In this document: piece after piece, positions 9,656 to 23,400 of the stretch
Numbering within the stretch: position 1 is the stretch's first letter
Layout of the letters: each line of letters begins with the position of its first letter
Assembly (NCBI GenBank): GCA_026874595.1
Contig: CM049314.1
Coordinates: forward strand, 246,001 to 310,000
Reading direction: 5' to 3'
DNA from: Sipunculus nudus
Lineage: Eukaryota; Annelida; Sipuncula; Golfingiida; Sipunculidae
DNA: 64,000 nucleotides
Position numbers and translations under genes: made by a program
The notes under the pieces: model-generated
Seen by the model: the letters and a program-made list of their open reading frames with translations, nothing else
Told to the model about the DNA's origin: nothing
The model's database searches: none

Positions 9656-11183
9656 TTCATGGGCCATCGCACACCCATAGAACACGGCTCCAGCTGTCAA
9701 GTGTAATGCCCCTGCCGACATTTACTATCACATACTGCCGCCACTTATGGTCACGGCAATAGGATGTACTTTTTTTTTTGAAGAAAAAACGATCCCAGAT
9801 TTGACGAAACTTACAATATAAACACATAATGTGACCGAGAGTGTTAGACGCTATCGAATGCTGAAAACTAAAGGTCTTCAGCATTAAAATAACAGAACTA
9901 TAGGCGTATCTTTGAATGGTCCCATGTTCTCGTTTGACAAGAAATGATGCGAGATATGACGAGATATTCAATTTTGTCACTTCAAACTAGTCAAGTGAAT
10001 CTTGAACAATAGAAAAATAAAATCTCTGGCATTCAAATGACAGAGATATAGACATTTGTTCGAATTCTCGAATATTCTCGTTTGGCGGGAGATGGTACGA
10101 GATGTGGCGAGATATAAGTTATTATCTTGTTAAGCTCCCAAAACGCAACAAAATGCTGAAAACTGCTCCTCTTTAGCCGAAAAGGTGACCAAGTTATATG
10201 CATTTCTGTGAAATCTCGTAATTTCTCGTTTGAGGGAAAACAGAGCGAGATTCTACGAGACTTGCAATTAACTGCATTAGTGGCAAGGGAATGCTACCTC
10301 ATGCAGAAAACTAGACACTTGTAGTATAAATATTAACAGAGATAGAAGCAAAAAACTTATTATTTTCAGATTGCCAAGTTTTACCCCAAAATTTGGTTAC
10401 CATGGTAACAGCAGCGCAAAGCTACATGTACGCAGGAATAAGCCGACGATCCTAGTTTCAGATAAGACAGTAAACATTGTGCCACGTTTAATATTTTTTT
10501 TGGTATTGCAGAAAAATGGTAAGTTGCAGTGTTTCCAGTACCACGCCCCCTGGTGGCTAATTTCAAAAAATGAAAAAACAAGTTCGAGATAATACAGAAA
10601 AACAGAAAATATGTCACTTTTAGAACCTTAGCTGTAAAACTGCCACCTCTAAATCGTTTTTAATGAAATCTCGAAAAGTCTCATTTGACGAAAAATGGCA
10701 CGAGATTTTGCGAGACCCCGTTAATTTTCCATAGAGCATATTAAATGCTACACAATGCAAAAAACTAGACCTCTCTAACTTAAAAAATGAGAAATTTGGA
10801 GTGAAATTTTCGAATTTTCTGATTTTCCCCCAAAAATACGTTACGATGGTAACAATCGACCAGAAAAATTTGCTAGCACTTGGAAAGCTAACATAAAGAG
10901 GAATAAAATGAGCTACAGATTATGCGGCTACGATTATTATTGACAAAGATATGAAGAAAGTAAAAATTTTAGGTTTTTTGGTGACCCTGACCTTGACCTT
11001 TGACCGATCATGACCAAAAACAATAGGCTCCGAGAAGAACCAATCTTACACTTAATGTATAAGTTTCAGAGCGATTGCTTAAAAACTGTGGCCTCTAGCG
11101 CGTGTACATACAGACAAACAGACAGACAAACAAACAAACAAACAAACAAACATACGCGGGTGATCAACATGCTTGCGAAAATC
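9656..11183 (+). repeat. Module C, diverged relative of the 1269-bp unit
   Basis: The part order matches the 1269-bp unit: a GC-richer start (9660-9765), then four ~148-bp core repeats (GAAAACTA-type landmark near 9862, 10010, 10157 and 10304), an X-box palindrome (10396-10409), a CTCF-like core (10544-10556), a distant core copy (about 10677-10760), a second X-box-like site with one mismatch (10840-10853), a GGTCA cluster (about 10983-11006), a tetranucleotide tract (11113-11153) and the terminal arm GCTTGCGAAAATC (11171-11183). It has four tandem cores where the 1269-bp unit has two. It looks like an older sister of the amplified unit. Frames across it are not protein-like. Confidence 0.8.
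10544..10556 (-). promoter_or_regulatory. CTCF core-like motif in module C
   Basis: The minus strand reads CCACCAGGGGGCG, identical to the site in the 1269-bp unit although the flanks have diverged. The minus-strand copy of module C has the same motif at 61545-61557, on the plus strand. Confidence 0.45.
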
Positions 11184-11186
11184 GAA

Positions 11187-11246
11187 GATTTCCGGCAAGC
11201 AACAAACAGACATCCGCGACTGACCAACCAGCTTGCGAAAATCGAA
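11187..11246 (+). repeat. 60-bp end-only unit
   Basis: Between two junction hairpins lies a complete unit of only 60 bp: the 5' arm GATTTCCGGCAAGCAA, a short AACAGACA remnant, the usual pre-terminal ~20 bp (CATCCGCGACTGACCAACCA) and the 3' arm GCTTGCGAAAATC. All ~1.2 kb of interior is missing. The unit boundaries at the hairpin centres predict exactly such a product. Confidence 0.75.
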
Positions 11247-14200
11247 GATTTCCGGCAAGCAATAAAGTTGTGACTGTGCCTCCAACATGTATGATCATAG
11301 ATGGGGCCCGGAGAGGCCGTCACGCACCGCTGCACACGCCGGCCGCCCACCGTAAGGACCCTGCCGCCACTTGCGGCGACGGCACGTGACTTCGTGGTTT
11401 GGTGAAACACGGCGCGAGATTTGACGAGACTGACAATGCGACCCCTGAATGTGACTGCGAGTGTCAGCCGCTATCCGGCGCTGCAAGCCATGTGTCCGTA
11501 GCGTGAAAAATGACAGAATTATAGGCATTTCTTTGAATGGTCACGTGTTCTCGTTTCACGAGAAACGGCGCGAGATATGACGAGACTTGCGATTGAATGG
11601 CTTAGAACTAGAGGGATGCTGTCTAACGCCGAAAACCAGACCTTTCTATCGCAAATATCAACAGAGATAGAAGCTGGAAAACTCCGAATTTTCAGATTGT
11701 CAAGTTTTACCCCAAAATTTGGTAACCATGGTAACGGCAGCACAAAGCAACATGTGCGAAGGGATAAGCCAATGTTCCTAGTTTTAGATACGACCAAAAA
11801 AATGGTGTCACGTTTAATATTTTTTGAGATATTGCAGAAAAATGATATGTTACAGTGTTTCATGTACCACGCCCCCTGGTGGCTATTTCCAAAAAATGAA
11901 AAATTGATTTCGAGATATTTCTAAACAACACAGAATATGTCATTTTCAAAGTCATAGTTTAAAAAATGCGACCTGTAAGCCATATTTAATGAAATCTCGA
12001 AAATTCTCGTTTGACGAGAAATGGTGCGAGATTTTACGAGACTTTTACTTGTATGATAAAAAGCTTATTTAGTACTATATGATGCAAAAAACTAGAACTC
12101 TCTAGCTTTAAAAATGACAAAGTTAGAAAAATTAGGCCTTTTATTTTCGAAAATCATGAGATTTCCCCCAAAATGTGTAACCATAGAAACAGTTGATTTC
12201 AGCAACATATACATCAGAAGAAAGGCCTTGGAATGCCGATTAAAATGAGCCATGTTTGAAGTGGCTATGACAAATAGTAATGGAGATATGAAGAAAAGAG
12301 CACTTTAGGAACTTTTGATGACCTTGACCTTGACCTTTGACCTATATTGCCCAAAAACAATAGGCTTCTTGCATTTTTGATTCTACACAAACTGTGAAAG
12401 TTTGAAAGCGATGGGATGAAAATTGCGACCTGTAGAGACTGGACAGACAAACAAACAAACAAACAAACAGACAAACAGACATCCGCGACTGACCAACCAG
12501 CTTGCGAAAATCGAAGATTTCCGGCAAGCAATAAAGTTGTGACTGTGCCTCCAACATGTATGATCATAGATGGGGCCCGGAGAGGCCGTCACGCACCGCT
12601 GCACACGCCGGCCGCCCACCGTAAGGACCCTGCCGCCACTTGCGGCGACGGCACGTGACTTCGTGGTTTGGTGAAACACGGCGCGAGATTTGACGAGACT
12701 GACAATGCGACCCCTGAATGTGACTGCGAGTGTCAGCCGCTATCCGGCGCTGCAAGCCATGTGTCCGTAGCGTGAAAAATGACAGAATTATAGGCATTTC
12801 TTTGAATGGTCACGTGTTCTCGTTTCACGAGAAACGGCGCGAGATATGACGAGACTTGCGATTGAATGGCTTAGAACTAGAGGGATGCTGTCTAACGCCG
12901 AAAACCAGACCTTTCTATCGCAAATATCAACAGAGATAGAAGCTGGAAAACTCCGAATTTTCAGATTGTCAAGTTTTACCCCAAAATTTGGTAACCATGG
13001 TAACGGCAGCACAAAGCAACATGTGCGAAGGGATAAGCCAATGTTCCTAGTTTTAGATACGACCAAAAAAATGGTGTCACGTTTAATATTTTTTGAGATA
13101 TTGCAGAAAAATGATATGTTACAGTGTTTCATGTACCACGCCCCCTGGTGGCTATTTCCAAAAAATGAAAAATTGATTTCGAGATATTTCTAAACAACAC
13201 AGAATATGTCATTTTCAAAGTCATAGTTTAAAAAATGCGACCTGTAAGCCATATTTAATGAAATCTCGAAAATTCTCGTTTGACGAGAAATGGTGCGAGA
13301 TTTTACGAGACTTTTACTTGTATGATAAAAAGCTTATTTAGTACTATATGATGCAAAAAACTAGAACTCTCTAGCTTTAAAAATGACAAAGTTAGAAAAA
13401 TTAGGCCTTTTATTTTCGAAAATCATGAGATTTCCCCCAAAATGTGTAACCATAGAAACAGTTGATTTCAGCAACATATACATCAGAAGAAAGGCCTTGG
13501 AATGCCGATTAAAATGAGCCATGTTTGAAGTGGCTATGACAAATAGTAATGGAGATATGAAGAAAAGAGCACTTTAGGAACTTTTGATGACCTTGACCTT
13601 GACCTTTGACCTATATTGCCCAAAAACAATAGGCTTCTTGCATTTTTGATTCTACACAAACTGTGAAAGTTTGAAAGCGATGGGATGAAAATTGCGACCT
13701 GTAGAGACTGGACAGACAAACAAACAAACAAACAAACAGACAAACAGACATCCGCGACTGACCAACCAGCTTGCGAAAATCGAAGATTTCCGGCAAGCAA
13801 TAAAGTTGTGACTGTGCCTCCAACATGTATGATCATAGATGGGGCCCGGAGAGGCCGTCACGCACCGCTGCACACGCCGGCCGCCCACCGTAAGGACCCT
13901 GCCGCCACTTGCGGCGACGGCACGTGACTTCGTGGTTTGGTGAAACACGGCGCGAGATTTGACGAGACTGACAATGCGACCCCTGAATGTGACTGCGAGT
14001 GTCAGCCGCTATCCGGCGCTGCAAGCCATGTGTCCGTAGCGTGAAAAATGACAGAATTATAGGCATTTCTTTGAATGGTCACGTGTTCTCGTTTCACGAG
14101 AAACGGCGCGAGATATGACGAGACTTGCGATTGAATGGCTTAGAACTAGAGGGATGCTGTCTAACGCCGAAAACCAGACCTTTCTATCGCAAATATCAAC

Positions 14201-17200
14201 AGAGATAGAAGCTGGAAAACTCCGAATTTTCAGATTGTCAAGTTTTACCCCAAAATTTGGTAACCATGGTAACGGCAGCACAAAGCAACATGTGCGAAGG
14301 GATAAGCCAATGTTCCTAGTTTTAGATACGACCAAAAAAATGGTGTCACGTTTAATATTTTTTGAGATATTGCAGAAAAATGATATGTTACAGTGTTTCA
14401 TGTACCACGCCCCCTGGTGGCTATTTCCAAAAAATGAAAAATTGATTTCGAGATATTTCTAAACAACACAGAATATGTCATTTTCAAAGTCATAGTTTAA
14501 AAAATGCGACCTGTAAGCCATATTTAATGAAATCTCGAAAATTCTCGTTTGACGAGAAATGGTGCGAGATTTTACGAGACTTTTACTTGTATGATAAAAA
14601 GCTTATTTAGTACTATATGATGCAAAAAACTAGAACTCTCTAGCTTTAAAAATGACAAAGTTAGAAAAATTAGGCCTTTTATTTTCGAAAATCATGAGAT
14701 TTCCCCCAAAATGTGTAACCATAGAAACAGTTGATTTCAGCAACATATACATCAGAAGAAAGGCCTTGGAATGCCGATTAAAATGAGCCATGTTTGAAGT
14801 GGCTATGACAAATAGTAATGGAGATATGAAGAAAAGAGCACTTTAGGAACTTTTGATGACCTTGACCTTGACCTTTGACCTATATTGCCCAAAAACAATA
14901 GGCTTCTTGCATTTTTGATTCTACACAAACTGTGAAAGTTTGAAAGCGATGGGATGAAAATTGCGACCTGTAGAGACTGGACAGACAAACAAACAAACAA
15001 ACAAACAGACAAACAGACATCCGCGACTGACCAACCAGCTTGCGAAAATCGAAGATTTCCGGCAAGCAATAAAGTTGTGACTGTGCCTCCAACATGTATG
15101 ATCATAGATGGGGCCCGGAGAGGCCGTCACGCACCGCTGCACACGCCGGCCGCCCACCGTAAGGACCCTGCCGCCACTTGCGGCGACGGCACGTGACTTC
15201 GTGGTTTGGTGAAACACGGCGCGAGATTTGACGAGACTGACAATGCGACCCCTGAATGTGACTGCGAGTGTCAGCCGCTATCCGGCGCTGCAAGCCATGT
15301 GTCCGTAGCGTGAAAAATGACAGAATTATAGGCATTTCTTTGAATGGTCACGTGTTCTCGTTTCACGAGAAACGGCGCGAGATATGACGAGACTTGCGAT
15401 TGAATGGCTTAGAACTAGAGGGATGCTGTCTAACGCCGAAAACCAGACCTTTCTATCGCAAATATCAACAGAGATAGAAGCTGGAAAACTCCGAATTTTC
15501 AGATTGTCAAGTTTTACCCCAAAATTTGGTAACCATGGTAACGGCAGCACAAAGCAACATGTGCGAAGGGATAAGCCAATGTTCCTAGTTTTAGATACGA
15601 CCAAAAAAATGGTGTCACGTTTAATATTTTTTGAGATATTGCAGAAAAATGATATGTTACAGTGTTTCATGTACCACGCCCCCTGGTGGCTATTTCCAAA
15701 AAATGAAAAATTGATTTCGAGATATTTCTAAACAACACAGAATATGTCATTTTCAAAGTCATAGTTTAAAAAATGCGACCTGTAAGCCATATTTAATGAA
15801 ATCTCGAAAATTCTCGTTTGACGAGAAATGGTGCGAGATTTTACGAGACTTTTACTTGTATGATAAAAAGCTTATTTAGTACTATATGATGCAAAAAACT
15901 AGAACTCTCTAGCTTTAAAAATGACAAAGTTAGAAAAATTAGGCCTTTTATTTTCGAAAATCATGAGATTTCCCCCAAAATGTGTAACCATAGAAACAGT
16001 TGATTTCAGCAACATATACATCAGAAGAAAGGCCTTGGAATGCCGATTAAAATGAGCCATGTTTGAAGTGGCTATGACAAATAGTAATGGAGATATGAAG
16101 AAAAGAGCACTTTAGGAACTTTTGATGACCTTGACCTTGACCTTTGACCTATATTGCCCAAAAACAATAGGCTTCTTGCATTTTTGATTCTACACAAACT
16201 GTGAAAGTTTGAAAGCGATGGGATGAAAATTGCGACCTGTAGAGACTGGACAGACAAACAAACAAACAAACAAACAGACAAACAGACATCCGCGACTGAC
16301 CAACCAGCTTGCGAAAATCGAAGATTTCCGGCAAGCAATAAAGTTGTGACTGTGCCTCCAACATGTATGATCATAGATGGGGCCCGGAGAGGCCGTCACG
16401 CACCGCTGCACACGCCGGCCGCCCACCGTAAGGACCCTGCCGCCACTTGCGGCGACGGCACGTGACTTCGTGGTTTGGTGAAACACGGCGCGAGATTTGA
16501 CGAGACTGACAATGCGACCCCTGAATGTGACTGCGAGTGTCAGCCGCTATCCGGCGCTGCAAGCCATGTGTCCGTAGCGTGAAAAATGACAGAATTATAG
16601 GCATTTCTTTGAATGGTCACGTGTTCTCGTTTCACGAGAAACGGCGCGAGATATGACGAGACTTGCGATTGAATGGCTTAGAACTAGAGGGATGCTGTCT
16701 AACGCCGAAAACCAGACCTTTCTATCGCAAATATCAACAGAGATAGAAGCTGGAAAACTCCGAATTTTCAGATTGTCAAGTTTTACCCCAAAATTTGGTA
16801 ACCATGGTAACGGCAGCACAAAGCAACATGTGCGAAGGGATAAGCCAATGTTCCTAGTTTTAGATACGACCAAAAAAATGGTGTCACGTTTAATATTTTT
16901 TGAGATATTGCAGAAAAATGATATGTTACAGTGTTTCATGTACCACGCCCCCTGGTGGCTATTTCCAAAAAATGAAAAATTGATTTCGAGATATTTCTAA
17001 ACAACACAGAATATGTCATTTTCAAAGTCATAGTTTAAAAAATGCGACCTGTAAGCCATATTTAATGAAATCTCGAAAATTCTCGTTTGACGAGAAATGG
17101 TGCGAGATTTTACGAGACTTTTACTTGTATGATAAAAAGCTTATTTAGTACTATATGATGCAAAAAACTAGAACTCTCTAGCTTTAAAAATGACAAAGTT

Positions 17201-20200
17201 AGAAAAATTAGGCCTTTTATTTTCGAAAATCATGAGATTTCCCCCAAAATGTGTAACCATAGAAACAGTTGATTTCAGCAACATATACATCAGAAGAAAG
17301 GCCTTGGAATGCCGATTAAAATGAGCCATGTTTGAAGTGGCTATGACAAATAGTAATGGAGATATGAAGAAAAGAGCACTTTAGGAACTTTTGATGACCT
17401 TGACCTTGACCTTTGACCTATATTGCCCAAAAACAATAGGCTTCTTGCATTTTTGATTCTACACAAACTGTGAAAGTTTGAAAGCGATGGGATGAAAATT
17501 GCGACCTGTAGAGACTGGACAGACAAACAAACAAACAAACAAACAGACAAACAGACATCCGCGACTGACCAACCAGCTTGCGAAAATCGAAGATTTCCGG
17601 CAAGCAATAAAGTTGTGACTGTGCCTCCAACATGTATGATCATAGATGGGGCCCGGAGAGGCCGTCACGCACCGCTGCACACGCCGGCCGCCCACCGTAA
17701 GGACCCTGCCGCCACTTGCGGCGACGGCACGTGACTTCGTGGTTTGGTGAAACACGGCGCGAGATTTGACGAGACTGACAATGCGACCCCTGAATGTGAC
17801 TGCGAGTGTCAGCCGCTATCCGGCGCTGCAAGCCATGTGTCCGTAGCGTGAAAAATGACAGAATTATAGGCATTTCTTTGAATGGTCACGTGTTCTCGTT
17901 TCACGAGAAACGGCGCGAGATATGACGAGACTTGCGATTGAATGGCTTAGAACTAGAGGGATGCTGTCTAACGCCGAAAACCAGACCTTTCTATCGCAAA
18001 TATCAACAGAGATAGAAGCTGGAAAACTCCGAATTTTCAGATTGTCAAGTTTTACCCCAAAATTTGGTAACCATGGTAACGGCAGCACAAAGCAACATGT
18101 GCGAAGGGATAAGCCAATGTTCCTAGTTTTAGATACGACCAAAAAAATGGTGTCACGTTTAATATTTTTTGAGATATTGCAGAAAAATGATATGTTACAG
18201 TGTTTCATGTACCACGCCCCCTGGTGGCTATTTCCAAAAAATGAAAAATTGATTTCGAGATATTTCTAAACAACACAGAATATGTCATTTTCAAAGTCAT
18301 AGTTTAAAAAATGCGACCTGTAAGCCATATTTAATGAAATCTCGAAAATTCTCGTTTGACGAGAAATGGTGCGAGATTTTACGAGACTTTTACTTGTATG
18401 ATAAAAAGCTTATTTAGTACTATATGATGCAAAAAACTAGAACTCTCTAGCTTTAAAAATGACAAAGTTAGAAAAATTAGGCCTTTTATTTTCGAAAATC
18501 ATGAGATTTCCCCCAAAATGTGTAACCATAGAAACAGTTGATTTCAGCAACATATACATCAGAAGAAAGGCCTTGGAATGCCGATTAAAATGAGCCATGT
18601 TTGAAGTGGCTATGACAAATAGTAATGGAGATATGAAGAAAAGAGCACTTTAGGAACTTTTGATGACCTTGACCTTGACCTTTGACCTATATTGCCCAAA
18701 AACAATAGGCTTCTTGCATTTTTGATTCTACACAAACTGTGAAAGTTTGAAAGCGATGGGATGAAAATTGCGACCTGTAGAGACTGGACAGACAAACAAA
18801 CAAACAAACAAACAGACAAACAGACATCCGCGACTGACCAACCAGCTTGCGAAAATCGAAGATTTCCGGCAAGCAATAAAGTTGTGACTGTGCCTCCAAC
18901 ATGTATGATCATAGATGGGGCCCGGAGAGGCCGTCACGCACCGCTGCACACGCCGGCCGCCCACCGTAAGGACCCTGCCGCCACTTGCGGCGACGGCACG
19001 TGACTTCGTGGTTTGGTGAAACACGGCGCGAGATTTGACGAGACTGACAATGCGACCCCTGAATGTGACTGCGAGTGTCAGCCGCTATCCGGCGCTGCAA
19101 GCCATGTGTCCGTAGCGTGAAAAATGACAGAATTATAGGCATTTCTTTGAATGGTCACGTGTTCTCGTTTCACGAGAAACGGCGCGAGATATGACGAGAC
19201 TTGCGATTGAATGGCTTAGAACTAGAGGGATGCTGTCTAACGCCGAAAACCAGACCTTTCTATCGCAAATATCAACAGAGATAGAAGCTGGAAAACTCCG
19301 AATTTTCAGATTGTCAAGTTTTACCCCAAAATTTGGTAACCATGGTAACGGCAGCACAAAGCAACATGTGCGAAGGGATAAGCCAATGTTCCTAGTTTTA
19401 GATACGACCAAAAAAATGGTGTCACGTTTAATATTTTTTGAGATATTGCAGAAAAATGATATGTTACAGTGTTTCATGTACCACGCCCCCTGGTGGCTAT
19501 TTCCAAAAAATGAAAAATTGATTTCGAGATATTTCTAAACAACACAGAATATGTCATTTTCAAAGTCATAGTTTAAAAAATGCGACCTGTAAGCCATATT
19601 TAATGAAATCTCGAAAATTCTCGTTTGACGAGAAATGGTGCGAGATTTTACGAGACTTTTACTTGTATGATAAAAAGCTTATTTAGTACTATATGATGCA
19701 AAAAACTAGAACTCTCTAGCTTTAAAAATGACAAAGTTAGAAAAATTAGGCCTTTTATTTTCGAAAATCATGAGATTTCCCCCAAAATGTGTAACCATAG
19801 AAACAGTTGATTTCAGCAACATATACATCAGAAGAAAGGCCTTGGAATGCCGATTAAAATGAGCCATGTTTGAAGTGGCTATGACAAATAGTAATGGAGA
19901 TATGAAGAAAAGAGCACTTTAGGAACTTTTGATGACCTTGACCTTGACCTTTGACCTATATTGCCCAAAAACAATAGGCTTCTTGCATTTTTGATTCTAC
20001 ACAAACTGTGAAAGTTTGAAAGCGATGGGATGAAAATTGCGACCTGTAGAGACTGGACAGACAAACAAACAAACAAACAAACAGACAAACAGACATCCGC
20101 GACTGACCAACCAGCTTGCGAAAATCGAAGATTTCCGGCAAGCAATAAAGTTGTGACTGTGCCTCCAACATGTATGATCATAGATGGGGCCCGGAGAGGC

Positions 20201-20424
20201 CGTCACGCACCGCTGCACACGCCGGCCGCCCACCGTAAGGACCCTGCCGCCACTTGCGGCGACGGCACGTGACTTCGTGGTTTGGTGAAACACGGCGCGA
20301 GATTTGACGAGACTGACAATGCGACCCCTGAATGTGACTGCGAGTGTCAGCCGCTATCCGGCGCTGCAAGCCATGTGTCCGTAGCGTGAAAAATGACAGA
20401 ATTATAGGCATTTCTTTGAATGGT

Positions 20425-20436
20425 CACGTGTGTGTT
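20425..20436 (+). other. TGTG insertion marking unit 8 of array 2
   Basis: Where the other units read GTCACGTGTTCTCG, this one reads GTCACGTGTGTGTTCTCG, a gain of two TG dinucleotides next to the E-box. It is the only difference I find among the 18 units and can serve as a position marker in the array. Confidence 0.9.
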
Positions 20437-23400
20437 CTCGTTTCACGAGAAACGGCGCGAGATATGACGAGACTTGCGATTGAATGGCTTAGAACTAGAG
20501 GGATGCTGTCTAACGCCGAAAACCAGACCTTTCTATCGCAAATATCAACAGAGATAGAAGCTGGAAAACTCCGAATTTTCAGATTGTCAAGTTTTACCCC
20601 AAAATTTGGTAACCATGGTAACGGCAGCACAAAGCAACATGTGCGAAGGGATAAGCCAATGTTCCTAGTTTTAGATACGACCAAAAAAATGGTGTCACGT
20701 TTAATATTTTTTGAGATATTGCAGAAAAATGATATGTTACAGTGTTTCATGTACCACGCCCCCTGGTGGCTATTTCCAAAAAATGAAAAATTGATTTCGA
20801 GATATTTCTAAACAACACAGAATATGTCATTTTCAAAGTCATAGTTTAAAAAATGCGACCTGTAAGCCATATTTAATGAAATCTCGAAAATTCTCGTTTG
20901 ACGAGAAATGGTGCGAGATTTTACGAGACTTTTACTTGTATGATAAAAAGCTTATTTAGTACTATATGATGCAAAAAACTAGAACTCTCTAGCTTTAAAA
21001 ATGACAAAGTTAGAAAAATTAGGCCTTTTATTTTCGAAAATCATGAGATTTCCCCCAAAATGTGTAACCATAGAAACAGTTGATTTCAGCAACATATACA
21101 TCAGAAGAAAGGCCTTGGAATGCCGATTAAAATGAGCCATGTTTGAAGTGGCTATGACAAATAGTAATGGAGATATGAAGAAAAGAGCACTTTAGGAACT
21201 TTTGATGACCTTGACCTTGACCTTTGACCTATATTGCCCAAAAACAATAGGCTTCTTGCATTTTTGATTCTACACAAACTGTGAAAGTTTGAAAGCGATG
21301 GGATGAAAATTGCGACCTGTAGAGACTGGACAGACAAACAAACAAACAAACAAACAGACAAACAGACATCCGCGACTGACCAACCAGCTTGCGAAAATCG
21401 AAGATTTCCGGCAAGCAATAAAGTTGTGACTGTGCCTCCAACATGTATGATCATAGATGGGGCCCGGAGAGGCCGTCACGCACCGCTGCACACGCCGGCC
21501 GCCCACCGTAAGGACCCTGCCGCCACTTGCGGCGACGGCACGTGACTTCGTGGTTTGGTGAAACACGGCGCGAGATTTGACGAGACTGACAATGCGACCC
21601 CTGAATGTGACTGCGAGTGTCAGCCGCTATCCGGCGCTGCAAGCCATGTGTCCGTAGCGTGAAAAATGACAGAATTATAGGCATTTCTTTGAATGGTCAC
21701 GTGTTCTCGTTTCACGAGAAACGGCGCGAGATATGACGAGACTTGCGATTGAATGGCTTAGAACTAGAGGGATGCTGTCTAACGCCGAAAACCAGACCTT
21801 TCTATCGCAAATATCAACAGAGATAGAAGCTGGAAAACTCCGAATTTTCAGATTGTCAAGTTTTACCCCAAAATTTGGTAACCATGGTAACGGCAGCACA
21901 AAGCAACATGTGCGAAGGGATAAGCCAATGTTCCTAGTTTTAGATACGACCAAAAAAATGGTGTCACGTTTAATATTTTTTGAGATATTGCAGAAAAATG
22001 ATATGTTACAGTGTTTCATGTACCACGCCCCCTGGTGGCTATTTCCAAAAAATGAAAAATTGATTTCGAGATATTTCTAAACAACACAGAATATGTCATT
22101 TTCAAAGTCATAGTTTAAAAAATGCGACCTGTAAGCCATATTTAATGAAATCTCGAAAATTCTCGTTTGACGAGAAATGGTGCGAGATTTTACGAGACTT
22201 TTACTTGTATGATAAAAAGCTTATTTAGTACTATATGATGCAAAAAACTAGAACTCTCTAGCTTTAAAAATGACAAAGTTAGAAAAATTAGGCCTTTTAT
22301 TTTCGAAAATCATGAGATTTCCCCCAAAATGTGTAACCATAGAAACAGTTGATTTCAGCAACATATACATCAGAAGAAAGGCCTTGGAATGCCGATTAAA
22401 ATGAGCCATGTTTGAAGTGGCTATGACAAATAGTAATGGAGATATGAAGAAAAGAGCACTTTAGGAACTTTTGATGACCTTGACCTTGACCTTTGACCTA
22501 TATTGCCCAAAAACAATAGGCTTCTTGCATTTTTGATTCTACACAAACTGTGAAAGTTTGAAAGCGATGGGATGAAAATTGCGACCTGTAGAGACTGGAC
22601 AGACAAACAAACAAACAAACAAACAGACAAACAGACATCCGCGACTGACCAACCAGCTTGCGAAAATCGAAGATTTCCGGCAAGCAATAAAGTTGTGACT
22701 GTGCCTCCAACATGTATGATCATAGATGGGGCCCGGAGAGGCCGTCACGCACCGCTGCACACGCCGGCCGCCCACCGTAAGGACCCTGCCGCCACTTGCG
22801 GCGACGGCACGTGACTTCGTGGTTTGGTGAAACACGGCGCGAGATTTGACGAGACTGACAATGCGACCCCTGAATGTGACTGCGAGTGTCAGCCGCTATC
22901 CGGCGCTGCAAGCCATGTGTCCGTAGCGTGAAAAATGACAGAATTATAGGCATTTCTTTGAATGGTCACGTGTTCTCGTTTCACGAGAAACGGCGCGAGA
23001 TATGACGAGACTTGCGATTGAATGGCTTAGAACTAGAGGGATGCTGTCTAACGCCGAAAACCAGACCTTTCTATCGCAAATATCAACAGAGATAGAAGCT
23101 GGAAAACTCCGAATTTTCAGATTGTCAAGTTTTACCCCAAAATTTGGTAACCATGGTAACGGCAGCACAAAGCAACATGTGCGAAGGGATAAGCCAATGT
23201 TCCTAGTTTTAGATACGACCAAAAAAATGGTGTCACGTTTAATATTTTTTGAGATATTGCAGAAAAATGATATGTTACAGTGTTTCATGTACCACGCCCC
23301 CTGGTGGCTATTTCCAAAAAATGAAAAATTGATTTCGAGATATTTCTAAACAACACAGAATATGTCATTTTCAAAGTCATAGTTTAAAAAATGCGACCTG

